From: Adiantum capillus-veneris | Taxonomy: Eukaryota > Streptophyta > Polypodiopsida > Polypodiales > Pteridaceae | Length of the DNA stretch: 64,000 bases | Assembly (NCBI GenBank): GCA_014529385.2 | Contig: CM043945.1 | Coordinates: 98,801,463-98,865,462 of the forward strand | Direction of reading: 5' to 3' | In this document: piece after piece, positions 1-10,687 of the stretch | Position numbering within the stretch: position 1 is the stretch's first letter | How the letters are laid out: each line of letters starts with the position of its first letter | Program-made: the position numbers and the translations under genes | Notes under the pieces: model-generated | What the model was told of the DNA's origin: nothing | Database searches by the model: none | Seen by the model: the letters and a program-made list of their open reading frames with translations, nothing else

Positions 1-1988
1 CATTGATTTATTGCAGAATCCAGATGCTCAGATTTCAGACACAATTATCTATGCTTGTCTTAAGTAAGTGTTACTATCTTGCTAGCTTTGAAAACTCAGA
101 TAATAGGTTTGCTAACTCAGGTAGAGTCTCTGCAGCCTGATCAAAAGTCAACTCCCACTGCACACTCACACAGAGGTGTTTCTCCTTGATCCACAAATGT
201 CTGTAATTATTAGACAAAAGAATAGTCCATCTGGGACATTTGAGAGCTGGTTCCGCCACTGTGCTATGCTGGAAGTTACTGTGATCATCTTCCCATATGA
301 GAACAACCATCACTGGAGTCTCATATGCCTTGATGTTGACCAACCAGCAGTGTGGGTGTTCAATTCAATAAAAGGAACCCACCCTGAAATTAGGCTGTAA
401 GTGTTTTGTGTCAGAAAGTGTTTATTATAGATATCCATGTAAATTTGAAGCCTCATGCTAACATCTTGACATTGCCTAATGCAGTTGTATAAAAAGGTTG
501 TTGCTTGCCTATGGCAAGCTATGTGGAAGGTATGAACTATACAAGGCCACAATCAAAGAAGTACCTGTCCCAAATCAAACCGATGGGAATTCTTGCGGCT
601 GGAGATGTCTTCTCCATGCAGAATATGTCCTGCAAAGCTACTTTGCATTAAAACCTTTCATGACTAAGGTACCCATTTTGCAATGCATTCAGTTAGTTTT
701 GGTTTAGTCTATAAAAGAATTCTCATCATGTGGTCTTTCAATTTTGCAGAGTGCTTTAAAAAACTACACATATGATTATTTGCAAAGATACCGGGTAAGT
801 TTAATACAACACCTGCTTACTATGTCTAGCCCTAGAGAGCTTGAAGATAGCGGCTTGGATGAGCGCACTATTGATCTTACAAAACATGACGTGCCACCAC
901 GACAAACCCCTACATCCGATACAGTGGAATCGCATCGGGCCGAGGGTGTCATATCAGCAGAAGATCAAAGAGTCGAGGATGAGGAAAGGACAAATGAGCA
1001 TATGGAAGCAGCTAAGGTTCAACCGGAGGAGACAATAAAAGAGGCAAGTCAGCCTGTGGAACAGCCAAAAGAGCCTATGGCTGAAACCGAAGATGAGGAA
1101 AGCAGGCCTATAGATGAGCAAAAGGATATGGATGAGGAAAGCAGGCCTCGGGACGAGCAAAATGATATGGATCAGGAAAGGATGTATGAGGCAAGCCGAT
1201 CAACCTTGAATCAGGCAGAAAGGGCCATGGGGGAGACCCCTGATGAAGCTTTGAATGATGACTATGAAGATAAAGCGGAGGAGAGCAACAATGACATGAA
1301 CACTACAGAGACCCAGTATGGACCCTTGCTACCTGTAGATACGGTTGTTCCGGTAATGTCTATTCAAGTATGGCAAAATATGTTCAGCTTCTAACTACTT
1401 ATATGTACTTGTCAACTTTTACAGAGGTTGATTATCTTGGACGTCAATGGATTGCTGCTGATGCGGGTGCCTCTCGGTGACAGAGGACCCTTTGATGATT
1501 TGCAAACGTTTCGGATGGGAACTTGTCGAGTCGTGGTTCGTCCAGGAACCAAGGAGTTTATTGAGTTTCTTCTTCCGCGCTTCAGAGTTGGCATATGGTC
1601 TTCAATGCAAAGGCAAAACTTATCGCCACTAGTTGCAATAGTTTGCAGTGTATGCCAAGCTCACACGTCAGATTTTGCCTTTTTGTATGATCAAAGAAAA
1701 TGCGTTACTGTTGAGGGCCACTACCACCCTAAAAAACCAGGATTACCTCTTTTGTACAAACCGTTTAGCCAAATCGGTGTACCCTTTGATGCAACTAATA
1801 CACTACTAATTGACGATACTCCCGAAAAGGGAGAACTAAATCCGCCGGGAACAACCATCTCACCACCTTCTTTCGAGGGGCATTCCTTCGATTTTTACCT
1901 TGAAGATATTCTGATTCCATACTTACAGAAATTGTATCTCAGTCCATTGTTCACGGACGAGTTTGTACTTTCTAATGAATTAAGATGA
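1..1988 (+). CDS. Ulp1-type cysteine protease fused to FCP1/NLI-type HAD phosphatase domain (5' partial)
   Basis: Spliced model: exons <1-63, 136-396, 485-668, 750-1352, 1425-1988; stop TGA at 1986. Introns of 72, 88, 81 and 72 nt all have GT..AG ends, and the summed exons (from base 2) make 558 codons without a stop. The N-terminal part is a C48 (Ulp1/SENP) peptidase core: SDTIIYACLK, then HHWSLICL, VFNSI, and the Q..DGNSCGWR block with the nucleophile Cys. The His to Asn spacing (17) equals His to Asp in Ulp1, so the catalytic Asp position holds Asn. After an acidic Glu-rich linker comes an FCP1-like fold: IILDVNGLLL (motif I, DxN instead of DxD), VGIWSSM (motif II) and LLIDDTPEK (DD motif). 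C48 enzymes cleave SUMO; FCP1-type enzymes dephosphorylate phosphoserine. Alternative: a separate phosphatase gene starts at the in-frame ATG at 823 (MSSPRE), since a GTAAGT donor lies at 795. A transposon-carried origin is possible because Ulp1 domains ride on some plant MULEs. Confidence 0.75.
1092..1169 (+). repeat. 39-bp coding tandem duplication in the acidic linker
   Basis: Two adjacent 39-bp copies (1092-1130, 1131-1169) encode two 13-residue units, DEESRPIDEQKDM and DEESRPRDEQNDM. The unit is a multiple of three and keeps the frame. It lies in the Glu/Asp-rich linker between the protease and phosphatase-like domains, which is expected to be disordered. Confidence 0.9.
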
Positions 1989-2016
1989 TTCTTCTATCTG
2001 TGTTTTTCTAATATAT

Positions 2017-2117
<101 letters not shown>

Positions 2118-2309
2118 ACGTGGTAAACAAATGTATTTCAAGCACACTTTTTCACAGGGCACAATTGAAAAATGAGATCAATAAACTTCATGTCTTGAAA
2201 GTCATTTGTATACACTTGGGTTTACAAGAATATCTGTTACATTGACACTACTTCAACCCGACCATCCAACTCTTTGCACAAAATATCTTTTTCTCTTCGC
2301 CGCATCACC

Positions 2310-3658
2310 TTACGGCCAACTAAGAAAAAGGAAAAAATCTGATAGTTCCTTGTCCATTGACTCTTCAATGATGTCATTTCGCAAATGCTGAAGACTGCAT
2401 AGCTCCCTTATTGTAACCACCAATAGTAGGCCATTCTCTTTATCAATCACTTCCACATCCACAGTAGGATTATCTTCCAAACCTGCAGAAACTTGGTCCA
2501 TAGGAATGTACTTACCGTTTAGCATTTGTGATCGCATATACCAAAATGAGAGTAATAGTGATTGGCTTGCAATCATGTACTTGACAACTAGAGTATCAAG
2601 CGCGACCTCGCACCGTAAACCAATCTCTTCCTTTGCATACCATCCTTTGTCAAGAAGTTTGTCACAGGATGACTGCTGAAATGACTTGCACATGAACATA
2701 GTTTTTGTAACTCTGATGTTGTAGCTATGAAACAGCTCTATGAAGAGCGCAACAGGACAAAAGTTTGCAATTCGAACCAGTTTGGTAGGAACAGAGCTAC
2801 GCAGAGACCTTTGTATATCCTTGTAGAGCTTACTTCGCATTGCCTCCACCATTGTTTCCTCGGGAACTGGCCAGTCCACAGTGTTCCAATCAGTCGGTAG
2901 AGGTAGTTTCACCAACATGCCATTCTTATTGCCTGAGCTGAGTTGGTAAAAGTGGTCATAAAAAAAGATTCCCTCATCAGCCAATCTTTTGGTGCTCCTC
3001 TCTGAATACTGTAGAGAACCAATATGGGCATGTACAACATGGAAGAGGCCTATTATGCACTCCACAGGCTCCCATTGCTCATAAGAAGAGGGATAAACAT
3101 CTGCAATATATAAAAGAAGAGTTAAACTAAGAGTATCAATAAGTACAAATGACAAATCTAATGTAATTGAGTTGTGAAGAGTAGAGACATTACTCATAAC
3201 AAGCGGGAGAAACATTGCAAAATATATAGGAAAAGTTATAATGAGAGTATCAGTAAGTTCACATGTCAAGAGTACTTACAATTGCAACGTGGTTGATGTA
3301 TATTTGATACATTTCCACCGTTTGCTATCACCTCTGGATGGGTAAACACATGCTGAACAAGAACTTCCTTTACAGATCTTTTGCCGATCTCAACTTTGAA
3401 ATCCAACACCCTGGCTTTCCATGCTGAGCGGTAAACGTTGATACCACTAAACCTCTTGGGTCTTCTTGGTTGCATGAGGACCCATGAACCTTTGTTTATC
3501 CTTTGTCCAACCCATTGGTTGTCTGCACTTATTGAAGCTGGTATTGTAATTGAGGATATGCTACTACTTGGCCTTCTAGGCAAAGTGCCGTTGTTGTTTG
3601 TTGGTGTGAGAGACAGTAAACACCTTGAGGCTCTTGGGCGAGAAGACGTGGATGCCAT
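2310..3658 (-). CDS. two-exon gene of unknown function, 389 aa
   Basis: Exon 1 is 3658-3280 and exon 2 is 3100-2310; the 179-nt intron 3101-3279 has a GTAAGT donor and a TATATTGCAG acceptor. Splicing is phase 1 and joins RCN to VYPSSYEQW; the total is exactly 390 codons including the stop. The N-terminal ~40 residues are Ser/Arg/Pro-rich, then a compact part with W and K residues (QRINKGSWVLMQPRRPKRF) follows. Exon 2 encodes a Leu-rich globular region with WPVPEETMVEAM and a C-terminal VDVEVIDKENGLLLVV strand pattern. I do not recognise the family and see no signal peptide or catalytic motif. Conserved frame across the intron and a clean start argue for a real gene; it is convergent with the Ulp1/FCP1 gene, and whether both belong to one mobile unit is unresolved. 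Confidence 0.6.
3079..3280 (-). repeat. diverged tandem duplication spanning an exon/intron boundary
   Basis: About 80 bp around the exon 2 acceptor (3079-3165: ctcataagaagagggataaac onward) recur inside the intron at about 3195-3278 (ctcataacaagcgggagaaac onward). The intron copy has lost the splice AG (ttgcaatg instead of ttgcagatg) and its far end supplies the sequence around the current GTAAGT donor. The intron therefore seems to have been lengthened by duplication of its own boundary. Confidence 0.7.
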
Positions 3659-4692
3659 AACTCTCAGAGAAAAGCTTTAGTGGAGGGAGATTCACTTTGA
3701 AAGCATTCTAATGGAGGGAAAGTGTTTCAAAATTCCAATATCTTGTGCGGGCTTAATGGTCACCCTCCAGTACGTTAATGACCATGAGAGAATATCAGAA
3801 GTGGGACCACACGCAAGCACCTAAAAGCTCGGTAAAAGTGAGGAAATTACTATGCTACAATCCTAGTTTCGTGAAAGTTTTATGCTATTTTCCTATTTTT
3901 TGAGTTTTTCCAGGTACTTTTCTACGTAACGTAGCCTTCATGCTCATTGGACGCGCTCTATTTTTCTCTCTCTTCATATGGCCCTCCAAATGACCTCCAA
4001 AATTTCCTAATGGTACCCTATCTTAAGTTTAAAGATGTCTGTTTTCTAAAGGAATGCTTTCAATGCTGTCTTCAAGAAATTACTGTGATGAAACGTTAAA
4101 AGAAACCATTATTTTAAATGTTTAAAACAATGTGATAGTAAGATAAATGAATCATGTGTGAGTGCGGGGTGGTAAGTGGGGATTGACTAAGGTTGTCAAT
4201 CATGGACGGGTGGACCTGATTCGTCAGGTAACTATCCATCCCTGCGCACTAAAATGTTTAGAAAACTTCTTGAATCGGAAGAGGAATCTACCAACGGCTG
4301 TGCCCTCACATATGCTAGGGAGAAAAAAGCGTTGGTTGAGGATACCTTAGTCCAATTTGTGGAAGATATAGGGCCGAAATAGTTATTGGACTTTTAAAAG
4401 GTTGTTCCGTTTCCGCTGCGAGATAGGACTAGGTCTTCTTCTAAGGCTATAGACCCAAGCCATTGTCAATGGTAAAGGTCTATTCCTTGGATTTTTCCTG
4501 TTTAGAGACTCCGATTTTTATCAGACCTAGAGACCTGTCAAGGATCCCATCCCGACCTCGGTATAGGCGGGATGGGGACCTTACACAATTGTTACCAACT
4601 AATCATATAGTCAATAAAATAAGATGATTACTATGGATTAAATGCAAAACTAGGCAAAACTGGGTTATATATGTGAGGAGTAAAAACCATAC
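3659..4692. other. intergenic region with one short unplaced ORF
   Basis: This is 5' flank of the minus-strand unknown gene, then AT-rich DNA. At 4254-4382 a plus-strand frame encodes 42 aa with the composition of a real protein (YAREKKALVEDTLVQFVED), perhaps a stray exon; no family is recognised. At about 4541-4577 the sequence ggatcccatcccg..cgggatggggacc forms an imperfect stem. No other gene, RNA or LTR end could be supported. Confidence 0.4.
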
Positions 4693-5045
4693 AAGTGGAT
4701 CACGGCACGAAGAGTACATAAACAAATATCCATACAGCTATAGGTGCGTCGTGATCCACTTAGTTGGCTTTTCGAAAATAGAATAGCTACCAATACATCA
4801 AAGCAATTTTACTTTCAGAAAAAACGTTTGTACAAAGTCAAAAGAGGATCACACCGCGTGGAGTATCTAAATTAATGTTAAAAACATTGTTGGCGCGCCG
4901 TGATCCACTTACCAGGCTCTCATGCATTGAAATACCTACAATATTATTATACAAAAAATCACTTTGTAAATATTAGAAGAGGATAACGGTGCGCAGAGTA
5001 TGTAAACGATTTTTCATAACGTAACTGGCGCGCCGTGATCCAATT
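4693..5045. repeat. cassette array A: three 69-bp inverted-repeat units
   Basis: Units at 4693-4761, 4842-4910 and 4977-5045 are each 69 bp and start about 135-150 bp apart. Each opens with AAG(T/A)GGATMACGG or a close variant and closes with the complement, GCGCCGTGATCCACTT or a close variant. The ~35-bp centres are AT-rich and differ, though all contain a GAGTA(C/T)(A/C)TAAA-like start. The outer 12-18 bp pair as a stem. Related units occur at 35175-35633 in front of the histone gene. No transposase, tRNA or snoRNA signature was recognised. Confidence 0.8.
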
Positions 5046-5374
5046 ATGGAATTTGAAAGGTGAAATGATCTTTTACATTTTGAAGCACACTCATAAAACA
5101 CAACTAAACTAAGGACATAGTAAAATTGAAGGGATTGGCTTTACCTTCGCGAGGACTAGACATTGTTGTTGGAGTAGAGGTTTTGGACTGGGAATGTAGT
5201 TTTGAGTTTTTAAGCTTCTGATTTCTGAACCTTGAAGGAGGCAGAGGCCTTCTTAGGTGTCTCTTTTCCACTTCCTCACTTTCTCTCTCTATCTCTCAAG
5301 GCTTTATCTCCGTCTCTTTTGAGGTCTGTAATTAGCTTGACCACACCAGTTAATCTCTCTTTCTCTCCCTCCTT
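5046..5374. other. flank left of the E1 5' LTR, CT-rich
   Basis: No supported gene. On the minus strand ATGTCTAGTCCTCGCGAAG followed by GTAAAG at 5164-5140 resembles a short first exon (MSSPRE-) and shares its first six residues with the ATG at 823, but no second exon could be placed. The last 90 bp are rich in CTCTCT and run straight into LTR sequence at 5375. Confidence 0.35.
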
Positions 5375-6271
5375 ATGGTCTCCAAAGAAAGAGTCACATT
5401 TTTCAGGGAATCTACATTTTTGCGGAAATCTCATTCTTTTGTAAAAGAGATTCGCTAAGCCAAGAACTTGTAAAGAAATTTTTGATTATTTTTCCGAGAG
5501 CATTTGTATAGTGGAGATCCAGTTAGAAGTTTAGGAGTTTTTGGCCGGACAAGCCGTTTGTAAAGACCTAAACTATAAAGGTCAATTTTGTAAGTTGAAC
5601 ATCATCCTCTTTTATCACAAGTTTGGAAGAAGATAACGTACGTTTGAGAGCTCCCTCTTGCTTCAACTTGTATTCTTCGCTACTGTAGCTACGGTAATCC
5701 GAATTCAGATTTATTTATTGCATTGTGTTCCTCTTACTTTTTTCTTCCATTCAAGTGTAAGCATTCAAGATTTGGTGTAGGTGTTTAACTACGCGTTTGA
5801 GACCTTAAATCACTGTTTTGAGTGTTTAATGCGTATTTTATGTTGTTTTGACCCTAGGAGAGGCTTCAGGGACCCTAAAACGACCCTTTGGGATCATCTG
5901 TTCATTGTTTTTTCTTACTTTGGGATGAACGATCGTGATCCATGTACCTCTCGAGAATGCTGTGACAGTGATAGGATAGATTCTAAACAGTCTCCTGTAG
6001 CTCCCCTTCAAGTTTCGTGCGAATCTGATATGATTTGCATGGTAAACGGGCATGATGACCGTAGAGCTGTGTAGAAGGACATAGGAAGATTACTTGGCTT
6101 TAGTGCGTATGATTTTCTTGCAGAGTTAGTAGTTGCATCTCATCGAGTTCACTTCATTAGGAATGACACCCTAGTGAGTTTCGATGCCTCATCCTGGTTG
6201 CTTCCCTTGTATTGATATTTTATGTTGATGCGTGAGAGCTATGCTATGGACGTCCGTCGCGGCGACCCGCA
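5375..6271 (+). repeat. E1 5' LTR (left 18 bp missing)
   Basis: It aligns base for base with 28312-29208, also 897 bp, and ends ...GACCCGCA five bases before the primer site. The 3' LTR begins TGTTTGGCGGACGAAGCA, whereas here CT-rich flank stands in its place, so the left tip was deleted or replaced. TATAAAG at 5574-5580 is a candidate promoter element. One copy of the E1 palindrome motif, CGATCGTGATCC, is at 5930-5941. The open frame 5781-6074 is repeated at 28718-29011 and is probably not a gene. Confidence 0.93.
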
Positions 6272-6276
6272 ATCAT

Positions 6277-6294
6277 TGGCGCCGTTGCCGGGGA
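6277..6294 (+). promoter_or_regulatory. E1 primer-binding site, tRNA-Asp
   Basis: TGGCGCCGTTGCCGGGGA is the complement of the 3' end of plant tRNA-Asp(GTC) including CCA. It starts five bases after the LTR end. It would prime minus-strand cDNA synthesis and is the primer class reported for Athila-type elements. Confidence 0.92.
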
Positions 6295-8057
6295 ATGCAC
6301 CTTAGGTGATGAGTGACCGAGTGCACAGTTAGCTTTCTTAAAAGAAGATCAATACACAAATCCATTTTACACCTCAGTTAGGTTGCTAGACAGGGGTTTA
6401 GAGCTTAGTGGAGTCTAGAGTGAGTGGACCGGCTAGATCCTCTCTTAGGAGATTTAGAGAGCTGTGAGTGAGAGTGTTCAAAGCATTTTTGCTCTTCAAT
6501 TTCTCTAATTCGATTGAGGACTAAAATCTCACCCGAAATCCGTCTTGTTTGTTTTGTTTGATTCATTTCTTTCTGTTCTTTCATTTCTGTACTTAGGAGT
6601 AGGATAAGTAATTCGCATTCCAGTCAGATTTGGGGCAAAAGTTAGAGTCGAGAAACCAGGAAACCATAACTTTGGCAAAAAGGCCTTAAGACTCTGAAAT
6701 TTAGAAAATCTGACCAAACAGGGTTGATATTGATTCAAATCACCAAGTGGTAACACAAAACACTTGTCAAAGGGAGCAGACTAAATTTCATCAGATTTGG
6801 CTCATGTACTACGATCGCGATCGGTATACCTCTATGTCAGAATTGGACTAGAATTGTTGTGTGCCTTCCTGATAAGATTCTAAACAAGTTTGTCTAAAGC
6901 AACCACACCGAGAAACATCAAAAATCAAGAAAATCAAGCTACTTGGGCAAAACTAACCTAACAAACCCAAAAAGTGCAAAATCTTGGCTTTTAGTGATCC
7001 AAATGCTAAGTGCATGGGGAAATAGCCTCAGAACAGCTTTGCCAACAAGCACACCAAAATTGGTTTGATTTGGCCTTTGTACTACGATCGCGATCGGTGT
7101 ACCTAAGTGCCAGATTTTGACCAGATTTCATATGTGGGATCCTCAAGTGTATATAAACATAAAAGTATACAGGACCAAGAGCCAGAAACCTCAAAATACC
7201 TGTCAAACCATTTGAGTATTGATCCAAGTCGAAAATTGATATACTGACATAGAAATTGACTTTCATCAGGATCATATACATCAAATTGGGTACAAACTAT
7301 ATAGAGGGAGAGCCTGTACACAGGACAACCCCAGACAGCTTTCATATCCCAAAACAAACACCAAAATCAAGTCAAACTGACAGATTTGGGAAAACAGACA
7401 CTTCCAACCAAGAACTGGTAAAAGCTCGACTTTTTGGGGTTTGAATACAAAAGTATTTGGTGGGTAGCCTTAAAATAGCCTAGTGAACAAGCTGGGGAAG
7501 TTTCATCAAATTTGGGCACTGTACTACGATCGCGATCGGTGTACCTCTGTGCCAGAATTGACTCATTTTTGGCATGTTCATAGACCTAGACTATTTAAGA
7601 TATCAGGAGTTGTCAAAACCCAAATTGGACATACTGTCAATAATCTGCAAGAAAAATTGTGTTGAAGTCGTTGTGAAGTTGTTGAATTTGCTGACAGTTG
7701 GAATGATACAGTGATCTCATAGCCATCAAGTGTATTCATTTGCAGAGACCGATCAAGTAACAATCCATGCAGTCGTGAGAGTTGGAAGATCACTCCATCT
7801 CTAGGTAAGAGGTTTGGATTCAATCGGTAAATTCCACTTTTTTCATGTTTTTGAGATTGAAAAAACAAATCAACAACCAACACCGAAATTTAGCGGATCA
7901 AGCAAGTGTTTTATCAACTGAGGAGAGTGTAAACCAAGGTGTAGTACGACCGTTAGAGCTGATCCTTGAAGGAAGTATTTCCGATACTTCTTTAGAGAGA
8001 TCTTACGAGTATTTCACGGAACACTTGGGACATTTAAACCTAAACGAAAGAGAAAAC
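6295..8057 (+). repeat. E1 leader built of degenerate units carrying a 12-bp palindrome
   Basis: Long untranslated leader. CGATCGCGATCG occurs at 6812-6823, 7085-7096 and 7527-7538, each inside a wider similar block: (T)TACTA before it, GTGTACCT or GTATACCT after it, an upstream AAATTTGG-like run and a downstream CCAGATTTTGACC-like run. Weaker similarity extends about 100 bp upstream of the 7085 and 7527 copies (tagcct..aaagc..aacaag). The same unit recurs at 23562-24692. An in-frame extension of gag starts at 7845, but ATG 8058 is the likelier start. Confidence 0.85.
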
Positions 8058-9680
8058 ATGGCAGCAGGACCATCAAACCCTTTGGCCACAATGAAGCTAT
8101 TGTTCATCAAGTATCAGTATGACAACAAGCAAGGTGCCAAGATCTACAAAGATGGTATGGACTGCTACTGTGTGAAAATAGAAGATAGACCAAGTGAGTT
8201 CAAGGACTTAGCGCCTGTGAGCTATAGTGGAGATAGGTACCTAGATGACGAAGGTATCATGTACTTGGTAGTATTGAATCCTAACATTGTGGACAAGTGG
8301 GGATTGATGGGCACAAAAGCCAAAGTAGATGAGGAACCTGAGGAGGAAGCACCAACAATGAGCTTCCTTGATGCGAAGTTAAGGCGAGAAAACGAAACTT
8401 TGAGAGTCAACACAGACAACGTCTACGTGGGGTTATACAAGTATAATAATGGAGAGAAAGATCTCTATTATAGAGGCGAGGAACCCTACGTCGGAGAGTT
8501 GACAGAGCGGAAAAGACTTTATGTCTTCACCTACACAGAGGGATCAGAAACGAAAATCGTCGCATATGACAAATATGAAAGACGATACGCAATCGATAAA
8601 AAAGAGTTGGAAGGATATACGTACTTTGGGGGACCACTCCACCAGTATTATGTCATTCCAAGCCCACAGAGATCAGCACCTACAAATGTCATGCCAGACC
8701 CGATGGCAAAAGGTGGAGAGAGGACTCATGTAGCTGATTCTTTCAGTCAACCTCAGTATTCTATGCCAAACCCCATAGGAACATTAAATCCTAGAGAGTC
8801 AATGGCTACGAATCAAGGTAGTGCGGTTCCTATCTCTACACATACCGCAGTAGGTCCGACATTTGCAGCCACACCATCACATTTTCCTCCTAGTAGTAGA
8901 TTCGTGGCAGGGGGGACCAACGAGAGAAACCCACGACATCCATGATGTACGAGAACGATTAAGTCAAGACACGGGAGCACTGAGATTGGTCGTAGACCAT
9001 AGATGGATGAGGCCATCCCAGGTAGCGAAGTGCATGCCAAAGAAGTATAGCGGATCAGGGGATCCATATGCCCATGTGTCGCTCTTCAAGAAAGTCTTAA
9101 GAGCAGAGCAGATCACTGATTTCCATACTCAATATGAGGGATTCGGACTGACCTTGGAAGGACGGCCTAAACATGGTTTCAACCTTTGAACCCTGAAACT
9201 TGTCCAAATATTGAACATGTATTGCGGGAGTTCGCGAAAGAATTTTCAAAACGGGGTATAAAGCATAATACTGTATCACAGATATATGCTTTTAAACAAA
9301 AGGAGAACGAAAAAGTGAAGAAAGCATCCTTGAGATTCAAGCACTACATTGAGAGGTGCCCAAGGAGAGAATTACCGCAGGACGAGAGATTGTCTGTGCT
9401 CTTCATTGAAGGACTTAGAAAGGAAACCTTGAAAAAGGACCTTCACTTGAAAGCCTGTAGCACATTTGAATAGGTTACAAGGGAAGCTTTATATCTTGTT
9501 GATAACTGCAAAGCATATGGGGAAGTGTCAAAGGATACTGATTTAGTAACCGGTGGCTCTTCATCTATTAAGAGTGAACCCTCTACCAAGAAAGATGCTC
9601 ATGCTTCTTTGATGCCGACAACTGACCAAATGATAGAGGAAGTAACAAAGAGAATGCAACAACATATGAGATCAAATTAG
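8058..9680 (+). pseudogene. E1 gag (capsid region), frame-shifted
   Basis: From ATG 8058 (MAAGPSNP) the frame runs to 8945. It continues in another frame at about 8950-9180 (RPSQVAKCMPKKYSGSGDPY, DFHTQYEGFGLTLEG), then in the first frame at 9186-9680 with a TAG at 9471. The middle part (ADP/PYAH..LFK..., FAKEFSKRGI, SLRFKHYIERC) matches the organisation of Ty3 retrotransposon Gag, which assembles the particle and binds genomic RNA. The N-terminal 280 residues before it (KLLFIKYQYDNKQG, TYFGGPLHQYYV) are also present in E2, so they are a family feature. At least two frameshifts and one stop make it a pseudogene. Confidence 0.85.
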
Positions 9681-10681
9681 GTGATGAGATAGTCTCAGAC
9701 AAGAAAATGTGACACATGTGGGGGGGATCACCCGACGCCGTGGTGCACACAACAGTTGAAAGCACCGGTTGCGAATGGACAAGTACTGAAATGGTGCGCC
9801 ATAGAGAAAAAATGGACAAACCATGGCACGGATGAGTGTTTTTACAACAAAAACTATGTGAGGGAAAGGCCGTATGGACCTCCAGAAGGACCACCCCAAC
9901 CATCTCCTCCAAGATATCAAGTTGGGCCAAAATATGAATATGGTAGTAGGAGCAGACAGACCTCAACCTGTGTTGGGTCAACAACCTCGTTTACCACAGG
10001 AAAATAGGGCCATGATTAGATATGCTCAACCTTACGAAGCATCACCAGGAACAAATAATGCACCTCAAATTTCTTATTACGAATAACCGAATGAGTCTTA
10101 TGTAATTGAACCTGAACCACAGATGTACGTAGACGAAGCCTATCAACCGTGGGAAATAACGAGGGTATGGCACCACAAACGTATGTAGCACAACCTTCGA
10201 GGGATCATTATTTGGGGATGAAAGAACGCTAATGTTCATTGCGAACCAGAACTACAAACTAAGAGGATATCCTAATAGGGCGGGACAACCTATGGGACCA
10301 CCTCCTCAAAATCAACCACCAATTGGACCGTGCTATAACTGTGGAAGTACAAATCATTGGGAGCGTAGTTGTCCTTTCAAAGGCAAAAGAGTGAAAATTT
10401 TTGGGTTTTGTGACGGGTGTGGTGTGAATCACATACTGCTAGATTGTCCAAGGAATCCGGACAATAAGGGAAAAGCAACTATGAATATTGTGGGGGTGTT
10501 ACCAAGTGCACGCAGTGGATCAGAAACCGAACCCATGATCCAAATCAATGTGGTAACTAGAGCCCAAGCCAAGGACTTAGAGAAAAACAAGCCATTGGAA
10601 GAAAAGGTCGAGTTGTCAATACCCACAGAAAACGAGAGTTTATATGTGAGAACACAACGAAAATCCTGGAAGGTGAAATGA
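9681..10681 (+). pseudogene. E1 Gag nucleocapsid region with several zinc-knuckle-like motifs
   Basis: Pieces in several frames. KCDTCGGDHPTPWC (9708-9749) and WCAIEKKWTNHGTDEC (about 9793-9840) are Cys/His clusters. At 10329-10372 CYNCGSTNHWERSC is a canonical CX2CX4HX4C knuckle, followed by CDGCGVNHILLDC, which is one residue short between C2 and H. Pro/Gln-rich spacers separate them. The role would be nucleic-acid binding by the particle. Frame breaks near 9680, 10007 and 10085-10232 disrupt it. Confidence 0.8.
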
Positions 10682-10687
10682 GACAGA

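Noticed and set aside
4254-4382. Complete small gene of 42 aa
   Set aside because: No homology, splice partner or promoter was recognised; kept only as a note in the intergenic entry.
4693-5045. tRNA or snoRNA genes in the inverted-repeat cassettes
   Set aside because: No cloverleaf, A/B boxes, or C/D and H/ACA boxes could be placed.
5781-6074. 97-codon frame in the E1 LTR, repeated at 28718-29011
   Set aside because: Its duplication is due to the LTR pair. It has no recognisable domain and starts in untranslated LTR sequence.
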